A stretch of 64,000 bases of DNA from Macrocystis pyrifera (GCA_031763025.1 JASSKH010000041.1:992001-1056000), one strand, 5' to 3'; positions 42,755-55,224 are shown, counted from the first letter of the stretch. A program made the numbers and translations. The notes: generated by a model from the sequence alone, not told the origin.

Positions 42755-44693
42755 CTCTCGTCAGCAGCTTCACGTGGAGTTTTTTTTCCTGCTGCTGCTG
42801 CGGTGGCGGTGGCGGTGGTGGTGGCGGCGGCGGAAGCGGCGGCGGCTGATGTTACTTAGGGCAGACGTGGCGTGAACTGCATCTTTTGGCATTGTCCAAG
42901 AAACTGCTTTAAGGACATACTGGTAGTCTGGTGTCACGGCGTTTTCTTCCTGGCATTTCGGGCGTTGCGCCATCTCAGGGGATGGGGAATGTGGTTATTA
43001 ACACTCTGGACGGAAACATAAGGACCGTTTGGTCTTTGTTTTAAAGTCTAAAAGCCCCTAACACTTCCGTCCAGAGTGCCGGGCTTTATGCGATACTGCT
43101 GATGTGGGGCTTTTCTGTGGTACATCACTCGTAAGGACTTTTTCTTGCATCAAAAATTGATAAGCGGAAAGCGCGAAAGCGTAAGTTAGCAACATTCGGC
43201 GAAAATCGACGAGCAGTGGGAATGCTGAACAGTATGCGCGACAAAAATGAAGACAGGTACCGGGGGAGAGAAGGGACGACACATGTGACCACGGCTTGTT
43301 CAGAAGAAGACCGCTGAGGGTAAAACCTCCTACCTTTAAGCTGGAAGGTGAAAGTGATGATTACAAACAAATAAAATAAATAAATAAAAAACGAATGTAA
43401 GAAGTGCAGGAAGGAGCCAAGTCCTGCGAAGTTGTCGGATGCTCGGGAGTCGTTGTCACCGCCGCCGCCGTAAGGCTGTCTGTCGTTGGAGTGTAAAAGC
43501 GCTGACGTTGTTGAAGTGTGCCGGAATCATCGTATGATACATCCATACCTGGTACGTCGCTCTCTGGCCGCTCTTGGCAACTGTTTTTTGCGACCCAACG
43601 AGATAGAATAGCGCTGGCTACGTAACCGGCTGCTGAAAATACGAACACGCTAATCGTTGCGTCGGGGCTACCCAGGAGAAGTGCTGGCTGCAGATACGCT
43701 ACCTAACGCCACTTGCCATTGTGATGAAATACAGGTTGAACTTAAAACTGGTCGTACACAAAGTACGTACCTGGTTCCTTGTACCAGGTATTGGTTGCAC
43801 TTCTGCGAACTGATTCTACAGCAGTTCCTGGCAGGTGTGTATCACACATGCGAGTAGCGCAGTACCAGGTACGTCATGTTCCGGTCACGCCCTCTTCGCG
43901 CAACGCACACATCGCAAGTGTCCACGATCGGCAATTTTCGCAGAGCAGTATCACATGCTTTCCATTACTGGCACGAATTTGTTGTTTTTAGTGGGCATCT
44001 CAAACACAGGCATCGACAGCTCGACACACAGCAGCAGTCATCTTGCGAGTAGGTCGTGCAGGAGACGGACCGTATGTAGGAGGATTCTGGATTTTGAAAA
44101 CCAGTGAACTTCCCACCTAGCAAACTGCACGCATAAACGACCAACAAAGCTCGTTTCTTCGCGAATGCTGTCAATCTCACAGCTTAGGGAGTTATGGGTG
44201 AGGAGAGTACCATACGCTTCCCTTACCTCACCGGGTCGCAGTTGCACCGCTGTTGTGTTGATCTGAAAGTGGCGAGGCGGTGTTTTCACAAAACGCCTCG
44301 CAAAATGTGGAAACCCTTGCTGGACGTTACATTTTTTTCGAAAGTTTGATCGAATGTTGAACTGCGAACCGACGAACCTGCAACCAATAAGCTGTGCTTC
44401 GCGCCGCTTTTTTTCGTCTGATATCGCCATCACCACCACCGCCATCGATTTTGCAACGGCGGGGATACCAATTGATAGTTTATCATGCCTGAACGCTCGT
44501 ATTAATTGTGCAGCTTCTTCGCTGCATCCTGTTTTGAACGGCGAGTATCATCCGAATGGGTCTGTCAATGTCGCCTCGTCTCACCCTCTCTGCACTCCCG
44601 TCTCCCGACACGTGCCGACTTCAAGAAGAGTTAAAACGACGGTTATAGTATTGTGCGTACAGAACCTTCTATACGTGAGGCTCGACACCAGTG
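42755..44693. promoter_or_regulatory. Shared upstream region of CPT2 (-) and the plus-strand gene at 44,694
   Basis: The two genes are divergent, so this 1.9-kb interval must hold at least part of both promoters. It contains a (GGC/GGT)n-rich patch at 42,795-42,845 and three copies of the TACCTGGTA/TACCAGGTA motif (43,546; 43,782; 43,863). No TATA or initiator element is convincing. Confidence 0.4.
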
Positions 44694-45029
44694 ATGGGCA
44701 CTAATGCGAAAGCTGCCAGCAGGCACGTCGAGTTCGACTTGGCTGGCATGCACGACGAGGACGACGACGACGAAAGAGTGGACCCGTTGGGGATCTTGGT
44801 AGGGTCCTCCTCGGGCCACGACCGCCGTGTCGACACCTACGCGGCTGCATCGCCTGCGGCAGCTGCAGCAGTAGCTTCTACAAGTATTGGACCGGAAGTG
44901 CCGGTGCGAACACCTATGGTGCGAGCACCAACGATCCGCGTCGACCGCGAGCGGAGAGACCCCTGCGAGGCCATCGACGCCATTCTGAGGAGCTCGAAAG
45001 ACGTGCGGGATCGAATATCCTCGCGGCAG
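44694..45029 (+). CDS. Plus-strand gene, exon 1 (start)
   Basis: 112 codons from ATG; donor CAG|GTCAGTGACC, phase 0. Rich in Asp at residues 19-28 and in Ala/Thr/Val/Arg after that. Confidence 0.65.
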
Positions 45030-48000
45030 GTCAGTGACCGCAGAGACGACAGAGACTCCTACTGTCTATAGAGTCCTCTAAAGCTGGTGTGCTGGTGTGT
45101 GCATACGCGCGTGCATGAATAATAGTTCGTTCATGAGGAGCGTCGAATAGACATGCGTTGTACTACTGTAGTTTAAGCCACTCGTACACCGGTATGCGAC
45201 CCGAGTTTCGTCGGCCAGCACAGCGCGCTCGGCAAGTAGTAGTGAAGGTAAACACACTGCCCCGAGCAAGCGCACAAAACTTGCTCGGTTTTTGCTCCAA
45301 GTTTGGTGGTTATTATTCTACCTGCATTGAATTGCGATCGTTGTTCAGAGCAACTAATGCAACGCTATTTCCGATTGCATCGCAATAAAACTTGGCTTCA
45401 TTCAGGTGCACGCTCACGTCGGAAAAGCTTGCAAAAAAAATAACGAGCGCCAGACAAATTACACTATTCTATGTACACACACGATGTGTGCGGTGTACGC
45501 AAAACGTGAGAAGGGCATAAGTGGCCCAACATCAGCACTCACTTGCTCCGTACGTCTTTTTTGTACGGGCGCTACGAGTAGGGCGAAGGGTTTGCCGCCT
45601 AGAATAAAAAGTACCTGGTACCAGGTAATTTACAACGATGCTCACAAGGCGATCTACAACTAACTATGCCCACAAGACGATTTACAACGATGTCCACAAG
45701 ACAATTTCTATGCCAAGGTCAAGGTTGGGCGTCTGATCGTTGTGTACTTGCAGTAGGCCTAGTCGCAAGCTTCACCACTTTCCCCGCAGGCTCTACCGCC
45801 GCACTCAAGTTGTTCGCATACATCACCATGAACAAAACAATATAGCTTCGCTTCCCTGGACAGCGCTGTATTCATTCTATGATACGACAGTAAATAACTA
45901 CATTTCGTGTCCGCAAAGACATTGGTTGGCATCTATGGAAGTGTGCCCGAATCGGCCCTTGTCCTTCTGCATCACCTCACCTTCGCCCTCCCTTCTCGGG
46001 GATGTCAGGCCCGCGTCTTCGAGGCGTACAAGGTCGAAACTCGCAAGCTTAACAAGGAGTTGGCCCACTTGCCAGCAACATACGACCAGTATTTGGCCGG
46101 CCGCGAGAAAGCCAAGTCCGGACGAAGACAGCGGGGCATCGTTAATACCGAGGAACTCATCAGCCACCCCTTAGAATTTCACCTTCGCACCGCAAAAAGC
46201 TCATCTCCCAACGCGGGACAAAGTTCAGTCGAAGAAAATATACTAACAACGGAGGTCGAAGAATACGGGCCGGATTTGGAGGCGGAGGCTACGAAGCGGA
46301 CGGATTTGGAGGAGGGTAGCAGGGACAGTGGGAGCGATAACGATCTATCGCCGACGAATCTCGAGGGAGACGGTGGTTCTGTAGAACAGAAGGGCGAGCA
46401 CGAAAGCGCCGAGCAGGTGGCGTTTCGAAGGTGTAGCACTCGAGCGAGGTGAGCAATCTGACACCAAAAACGGAGCGTAGGTGCTGCGCGCTGTGCCGGT
46501 GGCGTCGTAGTAGACGTTTCGAAAACAATTTCAGCCAGAGTATTCGACGACGAGCTTATGAATCGATTCGAAGACGCTACACGTGTGTTGTGACGTTATA
46601 GGTTTTCACCAAAGTGGACACGGAACACATACCTAGTAGGCGTGTTTGGCCACCGATCACAAGTTATGCTAAATGCGGGCAGATCCCGCTTTCACCGCGA
46701 ACTATCAAAGACAATTAAGCAATCCGTTTGAAACACATTTCGGTACAACGTATTTCATCTTTGCTCGGCATCAGTAGCGCCAACAGCGAACCACCAGACC
46801 CCCACCGCCCTGTTCCCCCCCCGATCGTCGACATTGGCAATGCCAAACGATACGCCTCAGGGCCGGCTCTGCAGCTGATCATTTCACCGCTAGACAACAG
46901 TTCACCTGCTGCCACCAGGAGGAACGACGCCAACACTCCTGGAAACCCCGGGAGACCCCGTGCAAGCAAGAAGTTCCCGCTCTTCGGCAAAGCAAGATAC
47001 GGGGGCGGTATATGGTATTCTCCCTCCTCACCGCAGCTCGGGACGAAGAGGAGGAAATGGTGAAGAAACATGCTTTGCTTTTAACGACACGGCTATACGT
47101 AGCAAGATACCTCAAATAGGCCGCTATTTATTATTCACACACATATGGAGACTTTCCGCGCGGAGGGGGGGTTGCTGCCCACCAAGCTCATCGTCCTCAT
47201 GAGATTTTGTTCCCATTGTCACCGCTGTAGTAGTGTTCGTCAAAGCGGTGTACCACGTAGTCTGTTTTGTGGAAAGCTGGAGGCAGACATACTGAGCGAT
47301 GACCCCGGTGATCGAACAAGCTCAAGCTGGCCTTGTACATATTGCGCCTTATACATACGGCGCTGCCACCCGTACCACAGGAGAAAAGAATAATCGCTTC
47401 CAAGGAAGCGACGAGTGCGGAACACCGAAAGGAGCGCGAGGAGCTGTTTCGCAAACTTGACGAGGCTAGATCAAGAAACGCCAGGAAGGTGAGAACCGCT
47501 TGCGAGCGATCTCACTTAAGCTTCGTCGTATTCTTGTGCGTGAGTTTGAAGCGGCGGAAGGAGGACTGACGAAGCTCCGCAGAAAGTGCTGCTGCAACGT
47601 GCTCTCTGCACCCTGTCGCTTGTGTTGGGCTGGCAAGGTGGTATAACGTGATGGTAGACTCGACACAACACACAGTCGCGAGGGGTTGCCCAACATCACG
47701 TGCACAATTACATGGCAGCAAGAAGAGGAGAAGGTGATCTTGCGGGCTTCACGTTTTTACTTGGGGCGTCTGAGAGCCCCACATGGCGTTTGTGCGCTCA
47801 TTATTCAATTGCAACGCTTGGTTGGCTTTCGCTCACGCAAGACGCAAGGCGGAAGCACTAGAACGGAGGGGAACCAACAATGTTTCGCAGTATTCTTGGT
47901 CATTTTGCCACCCTATTCGATTGTTCGCCACCTTTCCCGCCCTGGCGGTGTTTGCCGGACAAAGTTTTTTTCACAAGGCTCGTAATTTTCGGAACCATCT

Positions 48001-49237
48001 TGTGCCCTCCTATGCACCTGCAAGCACGCGCACCTTCTGTCCAAAACAACGTTGCGCACTCAAGAGTTTGAGGTAAACATTGTGTGATCATGATCCATCT
48101 CCCTCCCCCCTTCCTCCCGACCCCAACCCTTAAATGCGGAACGAAGCTGGACGCCCTCATGACGGACTATAACCCTCGTCCGAGCCGATCTCGAAGAGAC
48201 AGCACCTTCGAAAAGCTCCGCGTAGCGTTGCCCGTGCCGAGCGTCTCAGAGGACGACAGTCGTTTCGGTACTGACGGTGGTGGCTACGGTGATGGCATCC
48301 TCGACGCGCAGTCAGAGCGGAAAGAGGGGGGCGAGAGGGAGAGTCGCTGGGACAATGCTGGGGGCGGGGACAGGTGCCCCGGTGATGTCTCCGGCGGTGA
48401 CCATCGAGATCGCTTGGACAGAGGCCCGCTAGCTAGCGCTGACGACGTCGATGGAGTTGATCGGTGCGAGGGGGTGACCGTCAGCGCAGCCACGGAATGT
48501 CACCGCGAGAGCTACGGGAGCGACTCCCAGGGGTGTCTACCATCGGAAGCCTTTGAGGGGAACGAAGGCAGCGCTGTCGGTGTTAATAATGATGGAGATG
48601 CCATCGTTGGTACCCTAGTGAATCCTCCCCTCGGCAGCGTCGAAAATAGTCGACCGACCGTCGCCGAAGACGAAATAGACCAACACGACGTCGGTGCAAG
48701 TGGTCGACAGGGAAGTGGGGGAAGGGCTGCTACTGCAGAACTGAGGAAAAGACCGGCGACGAGCCAACGCAAGGTCAGGCGGAAAAACTGGATGTTGTGC
48801 ATGTTTTTAGGATCTACGTATAGTATGCGCATGGTATTTTTCTGTTGTCATTCTAGGGCACATAACGACCGGAGATGTTGTTTCGATTTAATCCCGCCAG
48901 GGCGACAAAAACGCGCAGGCCCGCCATGCTCCCGCACAAGCAGGGGATGCTCCGTATACTCTACCTAGCTGCCATTCCACAATCGGGAAAACGCACGACA
49001 TAACTGCGGTGGTGGCACAAACGAAGTTTTCAGGTCTCGCAGCAAAGTAGTTTCTTCTGCATCGGTTGTGCGTATTGATATATCGACACTATCGTTTATT
49101 TTTGTTTTCGCGCCATGGCCCAACTCTCATTGCGTACCCCCCGCCAGGTACCAACGCTCCCAGATCCGAATGAAGTCAACAATTCCGTGATGGCAGACCC
49201 TTTCAACATGGACCACATGAAGGCGAGGTTGCAGTGA
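44694..49237 (+). CDS. Unrecognised acidic, coiled-coil-prone protein (multi-exon, 3' end uncertain)
   Basis: I do not recognise this protein. The start is the ATG at 44,694. The N-terminus is acidic (HDEDDDDERVDPLGILVG), followed by AVASTSIGPEVPVRTPMVRA and a helix ending DAILRSSKDVRDRISSRQ. Exon 2 is charged and helical (RVFEAYKVETRKLNKELAHL), then acidic (EEYGPDLEAEATKRTDLEEG). Later exons add another charged helix (EHRKEREELFRKLDEARSRN) and a long polar Gly/Asp/Ser-rich stretch beginning LDALMTDYNPRPSRSRR. The pattern suggests a scaffold or cytoskeletal protein, but that is a guess. Exons 1-3 chain in phase (0, then 2, then 2). The join from exon 3 (phase 2) to exon 4 (phase 0) needs an unseen exon. 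The last exon could end at TGA 49,237 or splice on to 49,596-49,751. Confidence 0.6.
46009..46448 (+). CDS. Plus-strand gene, exon 2
   Basis: Acceptor gggatgtcag, donor AG|GTGAGCAATC. Starts ARVFEAYKVETRKLNKELAH, phase 0 from exon 1, and ends VAFRRCSTRA. Contains TYDQYLAGREKAKSGRRQRG and a Glu/Asp-rich C-terminal part. Confidence 0.65.
46775..47059 (+). CDS. Plus-strand gene, exon 3 (probable)
   Basis: Acceptor ggcatcag enters phase 2 as Ser, continuing SANSEPPDPHRPVPPPIVDI, GNAKRYASGPALQLIISPLD and SKKFPLFGKARYGGGIWYSP. Donor TG|GTGAAGAAAC is moderate. Confidence 0.5.
47381..47488 (+). CDS. Plus-strand gene, exon 4 (probable)
   Basis: Reads EKRIIASKEATSAEHRKERE then LFRKLDEARSRNARK, a strongly charged heptad-like helix. 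Acceptor gtaccacag, donor AAG|GTGAGAACC, phase 0 at both ends; so a phase-correcting exon is needed between exon 3 and here. Confidence 0.5.
48147..48773 (+). CDS. Plus-strand gene, exon 5 (probable)
   Basis: 209 codons reading LDALMTDYNPRPSRSRRDST then FEKLRVALPVPSVSEDDSRF, followed by a Gly/Asp/Glu/Ser-rich disordered tail. It ends KRPATSQRK with donor AAG|GTCAGGCGG, phase 0 at both ends. Confidence 0.5.
49148..49237 (+). CDS. Plus-strand gene, exon 6 (probable last exon)
   Basis: Acceptor ccccgccag, phase 0, reading VPTLPDPNEVNNSVMADPFN then MDHMKARLQ and TGA. The exon may instead end at CA|GTGAGCG or at a GC donor (AAG|GCGAGG) and continue to the exon-like frame at 49,596. Confidence 0.45.
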   Translation, partial: VPTLPDPNEVNNSVMADPFNMDHMKARLQ

Positions 49238-49595
49238 GCGTTAGTGATTGCGGGTAGCGTGCACCTGCGACAGCGGACGGCCGAGCTGCTCGGCTAAAGA
49301 TGCTTGCCTCGGCGACTTCGCCTCCTCTCGCTCTTCCTAAACCTGCCGTTGTGCATCGCCAACCTACACCTGTAGGTCGCACACGAGCTACCATTGACGA
49401 CGCGCGGTAGAGTGCAATGACCCACAACGATGAAATTAAACCGATTCTTAGGCTCCTAGAGCTCTTAAAACTGACCATGGACACAAACACGACTGAACAT
49501 GCAGCGGGAAAGTTGCATAACCGTTCGTGCACAAACGAAGACATGCCTCGTAAAATCCCTCCACCATTATCCTCCGTGACACCATGCATGCGCAG

Positions 49596-49751
49596 GATCT
49601 GCCGGGGTTGACTGGAGGGTGTAATCAGGAGCTTAGCGCGCTGGTGTCCGAAGCGGTCACCTATACCGACCCGGCGTTTCCCAACCTCGAGTTCCACCGC
49701 CGCTCGGCGATGGACAGGGCGGGCTATTTCATGCCCGGATACAAGCCACGG
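49596..49751 (+). CDS. Exon-like frame downstream of the plus-strand gene
   Basis: 52 codons between acceptor gcatgcgcag and donor CGG|GTTAGACG, phase 0 at both ends. Reads GGCNQELSALVSEAVTYTDP then NLEFHRRSAMDRAGYFMPGY. Composition is protein-like, unlike its surroundings. It could be the next exon of the same gene if exon 6 ends at a GC donor, or part of another transcript. Confidence 0.35.
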
Positions 49752-52602
49752 GTTAGACGACATGAAAACGATTTCGGGTGTTTTGCCTTCGTTCTATATA
49801 CAGTATTTGCGAGTGACCGAAAAGGAAATGATAGGGGAAAAACGGGCGAGATAAAAAAGAAACTGGTTCTTGCTTGCTGACATCAACATCGACGGCAGAA
49901 CATTTACCCAAACAGCCCCGATCACCCTCACACAGCAGCAATCACGTCGGTTGTCTTTTCCCCCGGGTGTACGAGCACAAACTTTTTACAGCCCAGCGCC
50001 AAGCGCACGGCAACTAACCGTTTGACGAGGTTTAATGCTGCTGCAAAACATTCGTCCATAGTTTGTAAGTCCCTCCTACGCAGAGCGTGCCATTCTAGTC
50101 AAGTTACGGCCAATCCTTCAATGCCACCACAGCATCTCGTACGCGCGCTGGCCTCTCCTTTCCGAAATATGACACTTATCTGTTGAAGGTCATTTCTCCC
50201 GGGCCGGACGCCGGCGCCTATTGGCTGGAGCGACGTCAATCGTACCGAGTAAAGATGGCCGCCCCGCCTCATGAACAAAACCATCTACCACGACAACGAG
50301 GCGCGCTGAACACCGCGCCCCCTCCCACCACCGCCTGCCCCCAAGCGACTGCCCAGCACCACCACAGCAACGTCTCCGGTCGCCGAACACCGAACACGTC
50401 GAAGATATAGGCTGTACAGGGGGGACGCGAGAGCACGTCAACGAGATACGCCGTAGGTGTATGACACGACAACACCCTGGGAAGATAGGCTGCTCAGAGG
50501 CACATAACGAGAGAATACGTCGAAGAGGCAGGCTGTTCAGAGGACACAATTGAGCGCTCGAAAGATGCAATAGCGATGCCAACAGCAACGACAAGGGTAC
50601 GGTTGCTGAGAGAAGCACTTCTGCTAGACGCAAACCGCTTGGGACACACAAGAGGGTGCCTGGGCAGCATGGCCGACACTCGCATGGCAACAGAGGCCCC
50701 TCGCTTCGGACAGGAGGGGGGCAGACGGCAATCGGCACCGACGGCTGGAAAAATGGGAGCGGAGCACATTCCTGCTGCAATGGGTGCAGCGCAAAGTGCG
50801 TATACATGACGCCCGATATTTCGCCACGGCCCAGGAGGGGGCAGGGTCAGTGCCGGTGGTCGAAAACTTGTCAGTTAGTTGTTTTACGTCGACGGCTGCC
50901 GTTGTGCTTCTTCCAGGCAAAGGGGTGCTTGGAGTGACGAACACGAGCAGCAGGCCAAACACGAATGGTGGAGTAAAGCTCCACTCAACCGGTCCACAAG
51001 AGGCTCTCCAACTGCCCTGCCGGTGGAGGCTTGCCCTCGTAGAAGAGATAGTATACCGCGTGGTACGGCGTACAAGATCGCCGACCAAAATAAAATGCGT
51101 TTCTTCTGAGCAACCCGGCACATTGGTTGATGACAGTCGCAAGCCAGAGATATATGATAGCGTAACTGGGAGTGAATCTTGTGCAGCCATGAAGCACAGG
51201 CGCTCCTCACGGTGTAAAACCGTTTTCGGCGCGTGACATCCGTACGAGAACGTGGCCGAATCGTCTACAGGAGTTGGCGTCAGCCAGTTGTACGAGTTCT
51301 TCGACGTTACTTTCTTGCTTTCAATCGCCCTATCAATGGTCCAGCGCATGCTCTGACCCCGGGTCACAACATAGCTTTCCTCTACTGTACGCTGTAACGC
51401 GCGCGTACTATTGATAGGTTAGAACATACGTCACCGCTCGCCTCAACGGTGGCATGGGAAGAGGGCTTCTGCGAATTAGGTGATCTCCGACGCAAACTTC
51501 CGTCTTCAGCGACTTCTGAATTTACCCTTCTGCTAACAACCTACTCGTACGAGCAAGACTGAAGTACGTATTCCGATTCGGCGAGCGCGGTGGCTGAAGT
51601 TCTGGCCCTCCACTACAAGCCACGCCATCACCCTTAGGTCGATAGCACCACACAAGGAGAGTCACATTCGCGGCGATAGCTTAACGGCCGACATTCCGAT
51701 TCGGACGCAGCTACGTAGATTGATGGCAATTCACGTTATGAAACTACTGTAGCTTCCACTACAGTACGTACGTACCAGAATACAGTACTCAAGGTGGTCC
51801 GGGTGTATCACATTGCCGCGATACGGCCCTTGGAGCAAAACCTAAGGGCCTGCGAAACCAATCTGTTTCACGATACTGCCGTGGTCCCGGATACATGGAA
51901 CATGCGCGCGACAGTCTTGAAACCAATCACAACACCGTGTGCCGCGATCGGGAGTGTTGACGCAGATACATCTCGTTCCGAGGTGCAAGTATATATTCCG
52001 GGGATCAAATGTGCACGAGGCTAACAGGCTATCATCAGGCGAAGCATGAGATAGACCACGGGCAAGCTCCCACCCTCGACGGCTCGGTTGGCGCCGAACT
52101 ACCGTATGTTCAAGACGAGACTGACAGACAGAAACCTACTTTACGGTAGACACTGAACAAAACAAAATTTCAGCCAATGCAAAAGAAAATACACACACAT
52201 AGCGAACAAGCGACTCGTTTTAGCATACAAAGCAAAAAAGGCTGCAAACGCTGTTCCTGGCAACTTCTACCCCGCCGACATACAATCAAAAACGAGACAA
52301 AAAAAATAAAACTGATCCTACATTTACAGTGTGCCCCGAGTGTTGCGGCAAGCAGAAAGAAGGGACAACAGCCTTAACCTTACCTAAGTTTGCTGCAATT
52401 CGAAACCTACGCTCCCCAGTAACCTCCGCTCACCGTGGCCGCACGCTTCCGTCGCCCAAGGCACCGCAAGAAAAGCCAGAAAACGCTTCCAGGCCACCCG
52501 CGAGCACTCATCCTGCTTCCCCCCATTCGACGTTTCCTATTGATAATATTATTTACATTCCAAAATATAAACTTGGACAAAATCAGCTTTCTACCTATGT
52601 AA
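49752..52602. other. Spacer between the plus-strand gene and the Cys-rich gene
   Basis: There is no recognised gene. The longest frame is on the minus strand at 50,624-51,367 (listed separately). The stretch 50,400-50,560 has three loosely repeated AGGCTG(T/C)(A/T)CAG(A/G)GG units. 52,150-52,330 is A-rich. Confidence 0.5.
50624..51367 (-). CDS. Hypothetical 247-residue open frame, unknown
   Basis: The longest uninterrupted frame outside the recognised genes. It opens MTRGQSMRWTIDRAIESKKV and contains SYNWLTPTPVDDSATFSYG and FILVGDLVRRTTRYTISSTR. I recognise no family. It is not low complexity, so it may be an exon, a transposon fragment or chance; an overlapping plus-strand frame (50,784-51,236) competes with it. 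Confidence 0.25.
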   Translation of the reverse strand: MTRGQSMRWTIDRAIESKKVTSKNSYNWLTPTPVDDSATFSYGCHAPKTVLHREERLCFMAAQDSLPVTLSYISGLRLSSTNVPGCSEETHFILVGDLVRRTTRYTISSTRASLHRQGSWRASCGPVEWSFTPPFVFGLLLVFVTPSTPLPGRSTTAAVDVKQLTDKFSTTGTDPAPSWAVAKYRASCIRTLRCTHCSRNVLRSHFSSRRCRLPSAPLLSEARGLCCHASVGHAAQAPSCVSQAVCV

Positions 52603-53569
52603 TCATACCCTTCGATCGTCTTGCCAACCCCATCTCATGTTGAAAGCGACCCTCACAAACCTCTCGCCCGGCTCTCCTACCGGAATCGTATGCCTCCCGC
52701 ACACCACGGCGTGCTCCGCGTCGTTCCTGGCCGCCCCACCGACCATTGCCCAGGCGTCGAGCTCGTTGATCGCAAACTTGAAGCGCCCCTTCTGCTCGAA
52801 CTTGGGCGGCAGCTGCACGCCGAGATCCTCGGCCGTGTCCACGGCGTCTGCGAGGAGCTCCCCCTGCACCTGCAGACACACGAAGGCGGGGTCGGGCGAC
52901 CTCAGCACGATAGTCCCAATTGTCTTGCCGTAGCCGCCGTTCTTGACCGTGTCCTTGTGCTTCACCACGTGCCCGGGGAAGGCGATGACCCCGGCCTCCT
53001 CAAACTCGTCCGCCTCCGCCTCGGAAACCCCTAGCGCAAGCCGCCCCTTCTGCATCATCCCCAGCGACCACGGGCTCTTCAGCATGTCCCACTGCCAGTT
53101 GTGGTCGCGCCGCCCGTGCTGCCTGGAGAAGTGCTTGTCTGCCCCGACCCCTTGTCTGAGCGGCGCGGCCACCACCTTGCGCGCGCCGGCGGGCTTCTCC
53201 GGGGGGTGCTGGCTCCCGCCGCCGCTCCACGCCTCCCCGATCGCGGCGCTACGGTTCCCACTCGTCATCCCGGCCTCACGGAGAGCATGTTTTGCCTCGA
53301 CGCTTCCGATGAAGCCCTTGAAGTAGCGCAGCGAGGGCCCGAAGACCGTGTACGCGAAGCTCCTTTCAGGAAGCATGCCCGTGAGCTCGTCGAAGAGGCC
53401 CGTGAGGACGTAGACGTCGGTGTCTCGCCCGGGCCTCCACTGCCTCGCGAAGGGCTCTTCGCGCTCGGTTGATACACCGACCAGCTTGCGTTTGGTGCCC
53501 GACAGCGGGAAGCACCAGCCGCTCCAGCACGCGAGGCAGACGCCGCACGCCCGCTGAACCTCGGCGTTC
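52603..53569 (-). CDS. Cys-rich gene, exon B (C-terminal)
   Basis: Acceptor gcgacgccag joins as Gln-Asn-Ala-Glu. 322 codons stay open to TGA at 52,603. A GTATGA donor just before the stop (RR|GTATGATT) leaves a small chance of further exons. Confidence 0.6.
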
Positions 53570-55224
53570 CTGGCGTCGCACGGGCGGGTGAAATCAAGTT
53601 TTGGGTGGGTAGATCATTGGCTTACTGGGGGAATGGCGCACAATGCGCTCGGCTCACATCTCCGTCATGCATACCTGGTGGCTATTTCACAGAATCTACT
53701 ATTATAGTGCACAGTGACTGCAGCAAAATATTCAATACTCCAGTATATACCAGGTATTTACGAACATCTGACTCCATATCTCAACATGACAGGCAGTCGA
53801 AAGGTCGGGGAGGAGGGTAGCAAACACCAACAAGCCTTGTACGATAGGGAAACCGCGAAGCATTACCGCGCGCCCGCTCCAAAAAAAACTCTCTGCCCGA
53901 TACGCCAGGCATCTCCGTTACCATGAACTGCTATCCTACGAAGCAACCCGATTGCTACGTAGTCGGTTCCGGGAGCTGCTGCTGAAGGGGAGCGGAAAGC
54001 CGGCAGACAGCGTGACCTTTAACTTTCTTCGCAGCTTGAATATACCGCGAGAAAACAGCATCCGCTCAAAGCCCTAGGGCCAGCGCGAGCTATACACGAA
54101 GACAGCAACAAAACAAATACCATCATGGCTGCTGTACACTGTAAGTCGCGTGCGCACGCACTGCTGACCTCGCGAGATTTTCCAGCACTCAATATCTCTC
54201 TCTCTCTCTCTAGCGACGCAAACACATTGACAAAGTCACCTTCATAACTTCCACCACCACAAAAGTGCCAGAAGGTGTCATAGGCTCTTTGTAAAAGGCT
54301 ACTTCTCTAGGTTGACGTCGCTTTGCATGGGGAGCGCCACAACCGAGACCCAAGCGCATTTTCGATTTTTTACAACACGCAGCAAGCAACGAAACCAACC
54401 GCGGTACGTCGTTACTAAACCTCTTTCGTTTGTTTTAGCATGTGTGGTACTGATCTCCCAACGCACTTATCCGCCCTTTTTTTTCACAGCTGATCAGCCG
54501 ACAGTCACCATGGTAACCGCGCAAGCAGTACTCGTACCCGTATATATAAGTATGTACGTATACTGTAGCAGCAGTACGAGTGCTTATGATACGAGCGGTT
54601 ATCGTACATAGGGGAGTTATATGACGCCTCACGACGTTACACACTCAACTGGGTCACCCATGTGGATTTGTCGTCGAACTTGTGCGGGTTTCTGACTGCA
54701 CACGAGCACGTGCAGTGCGTGCACTCCTCGCCCTTCCCCACGGCGCACTCTGCCTCCGTCCCCTGCGCGGGGCAGGCCCGCGATTTGCTCCACGCTCTGC
54801 ACTCGACCGACGCCCTGCACCAGTCGCACGTGTTCTCCCTCGGACCTTCCCTCCATCCCCCGCAGCACCGCTGTCTGTTCGGGCCGGTGTCGTCGTGAAC
54901 GTCGTTTGAGCACAGGCAGTGGTTGCAAATGATCTCCTGCGGCCGGCGCTCGTCGTGCCGAGCCAGAGAGTTGTCGATTTCGCCCGGCGTTCCGCTGCTG
55001 TCCGGAGAAGCCCCTCGCGCCCCAGTGTCGTCGCTGCTGAGCGGTGGCGCGTGGAGCTTGGCGTCGGCGACCGCGCCAGGGACGTAATGACCGGTCTCTA
55101 TCTGGAGCTGCGCCCTAGCGCACGCCTGGCATCTCTCCTTCGCGCGGCGCATGTCCGCGTTCACGGGCTGCAACTTGAGCATGATGACGGGTGTCTGCCG
55201 TGCTTTATCTCTTTCGTACCAAAC
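52603..55224 (-). CDS. Cysteine-rich protein of unknown function (two exons, 5' incomplete)
   Basis: I do not recognise it. Two exons join in phase 2, coding about 514 residues. Exon A (54,650-55,224) starts VWYERDKARQTPVIMLKLQP and has CQAC, ICNHCLC, CDWC and CTHCTCSC clusters, which look like zinc-binding or disulfide-rich knuckles. Exon B (52,603-53,569) adds NAEVQRACGVCLACWSGWCF, then LTGLFDELTGMLPERSFAYT, DHNWQWDMLKSPWSLGMMQK and GRFKFAINELDAWAMVGGAA, ending at TGA. Upstream exons and the start codon should lie right of 55,224 but are not identified. High GC and sustained open frames support coding; function is not inferable. Confidence 0.6.
54650..55224 (-). CDS. Cys-rich gene, exon A
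   Basis: Acceptor atatcaaaag, donor CA|GTTGAGTG, phase 0 in and 2 out. The internal Met in VIMLKLQPVNADM could be a start, but the frame stays open upstream to the acceptor. Confidence 0.55.
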
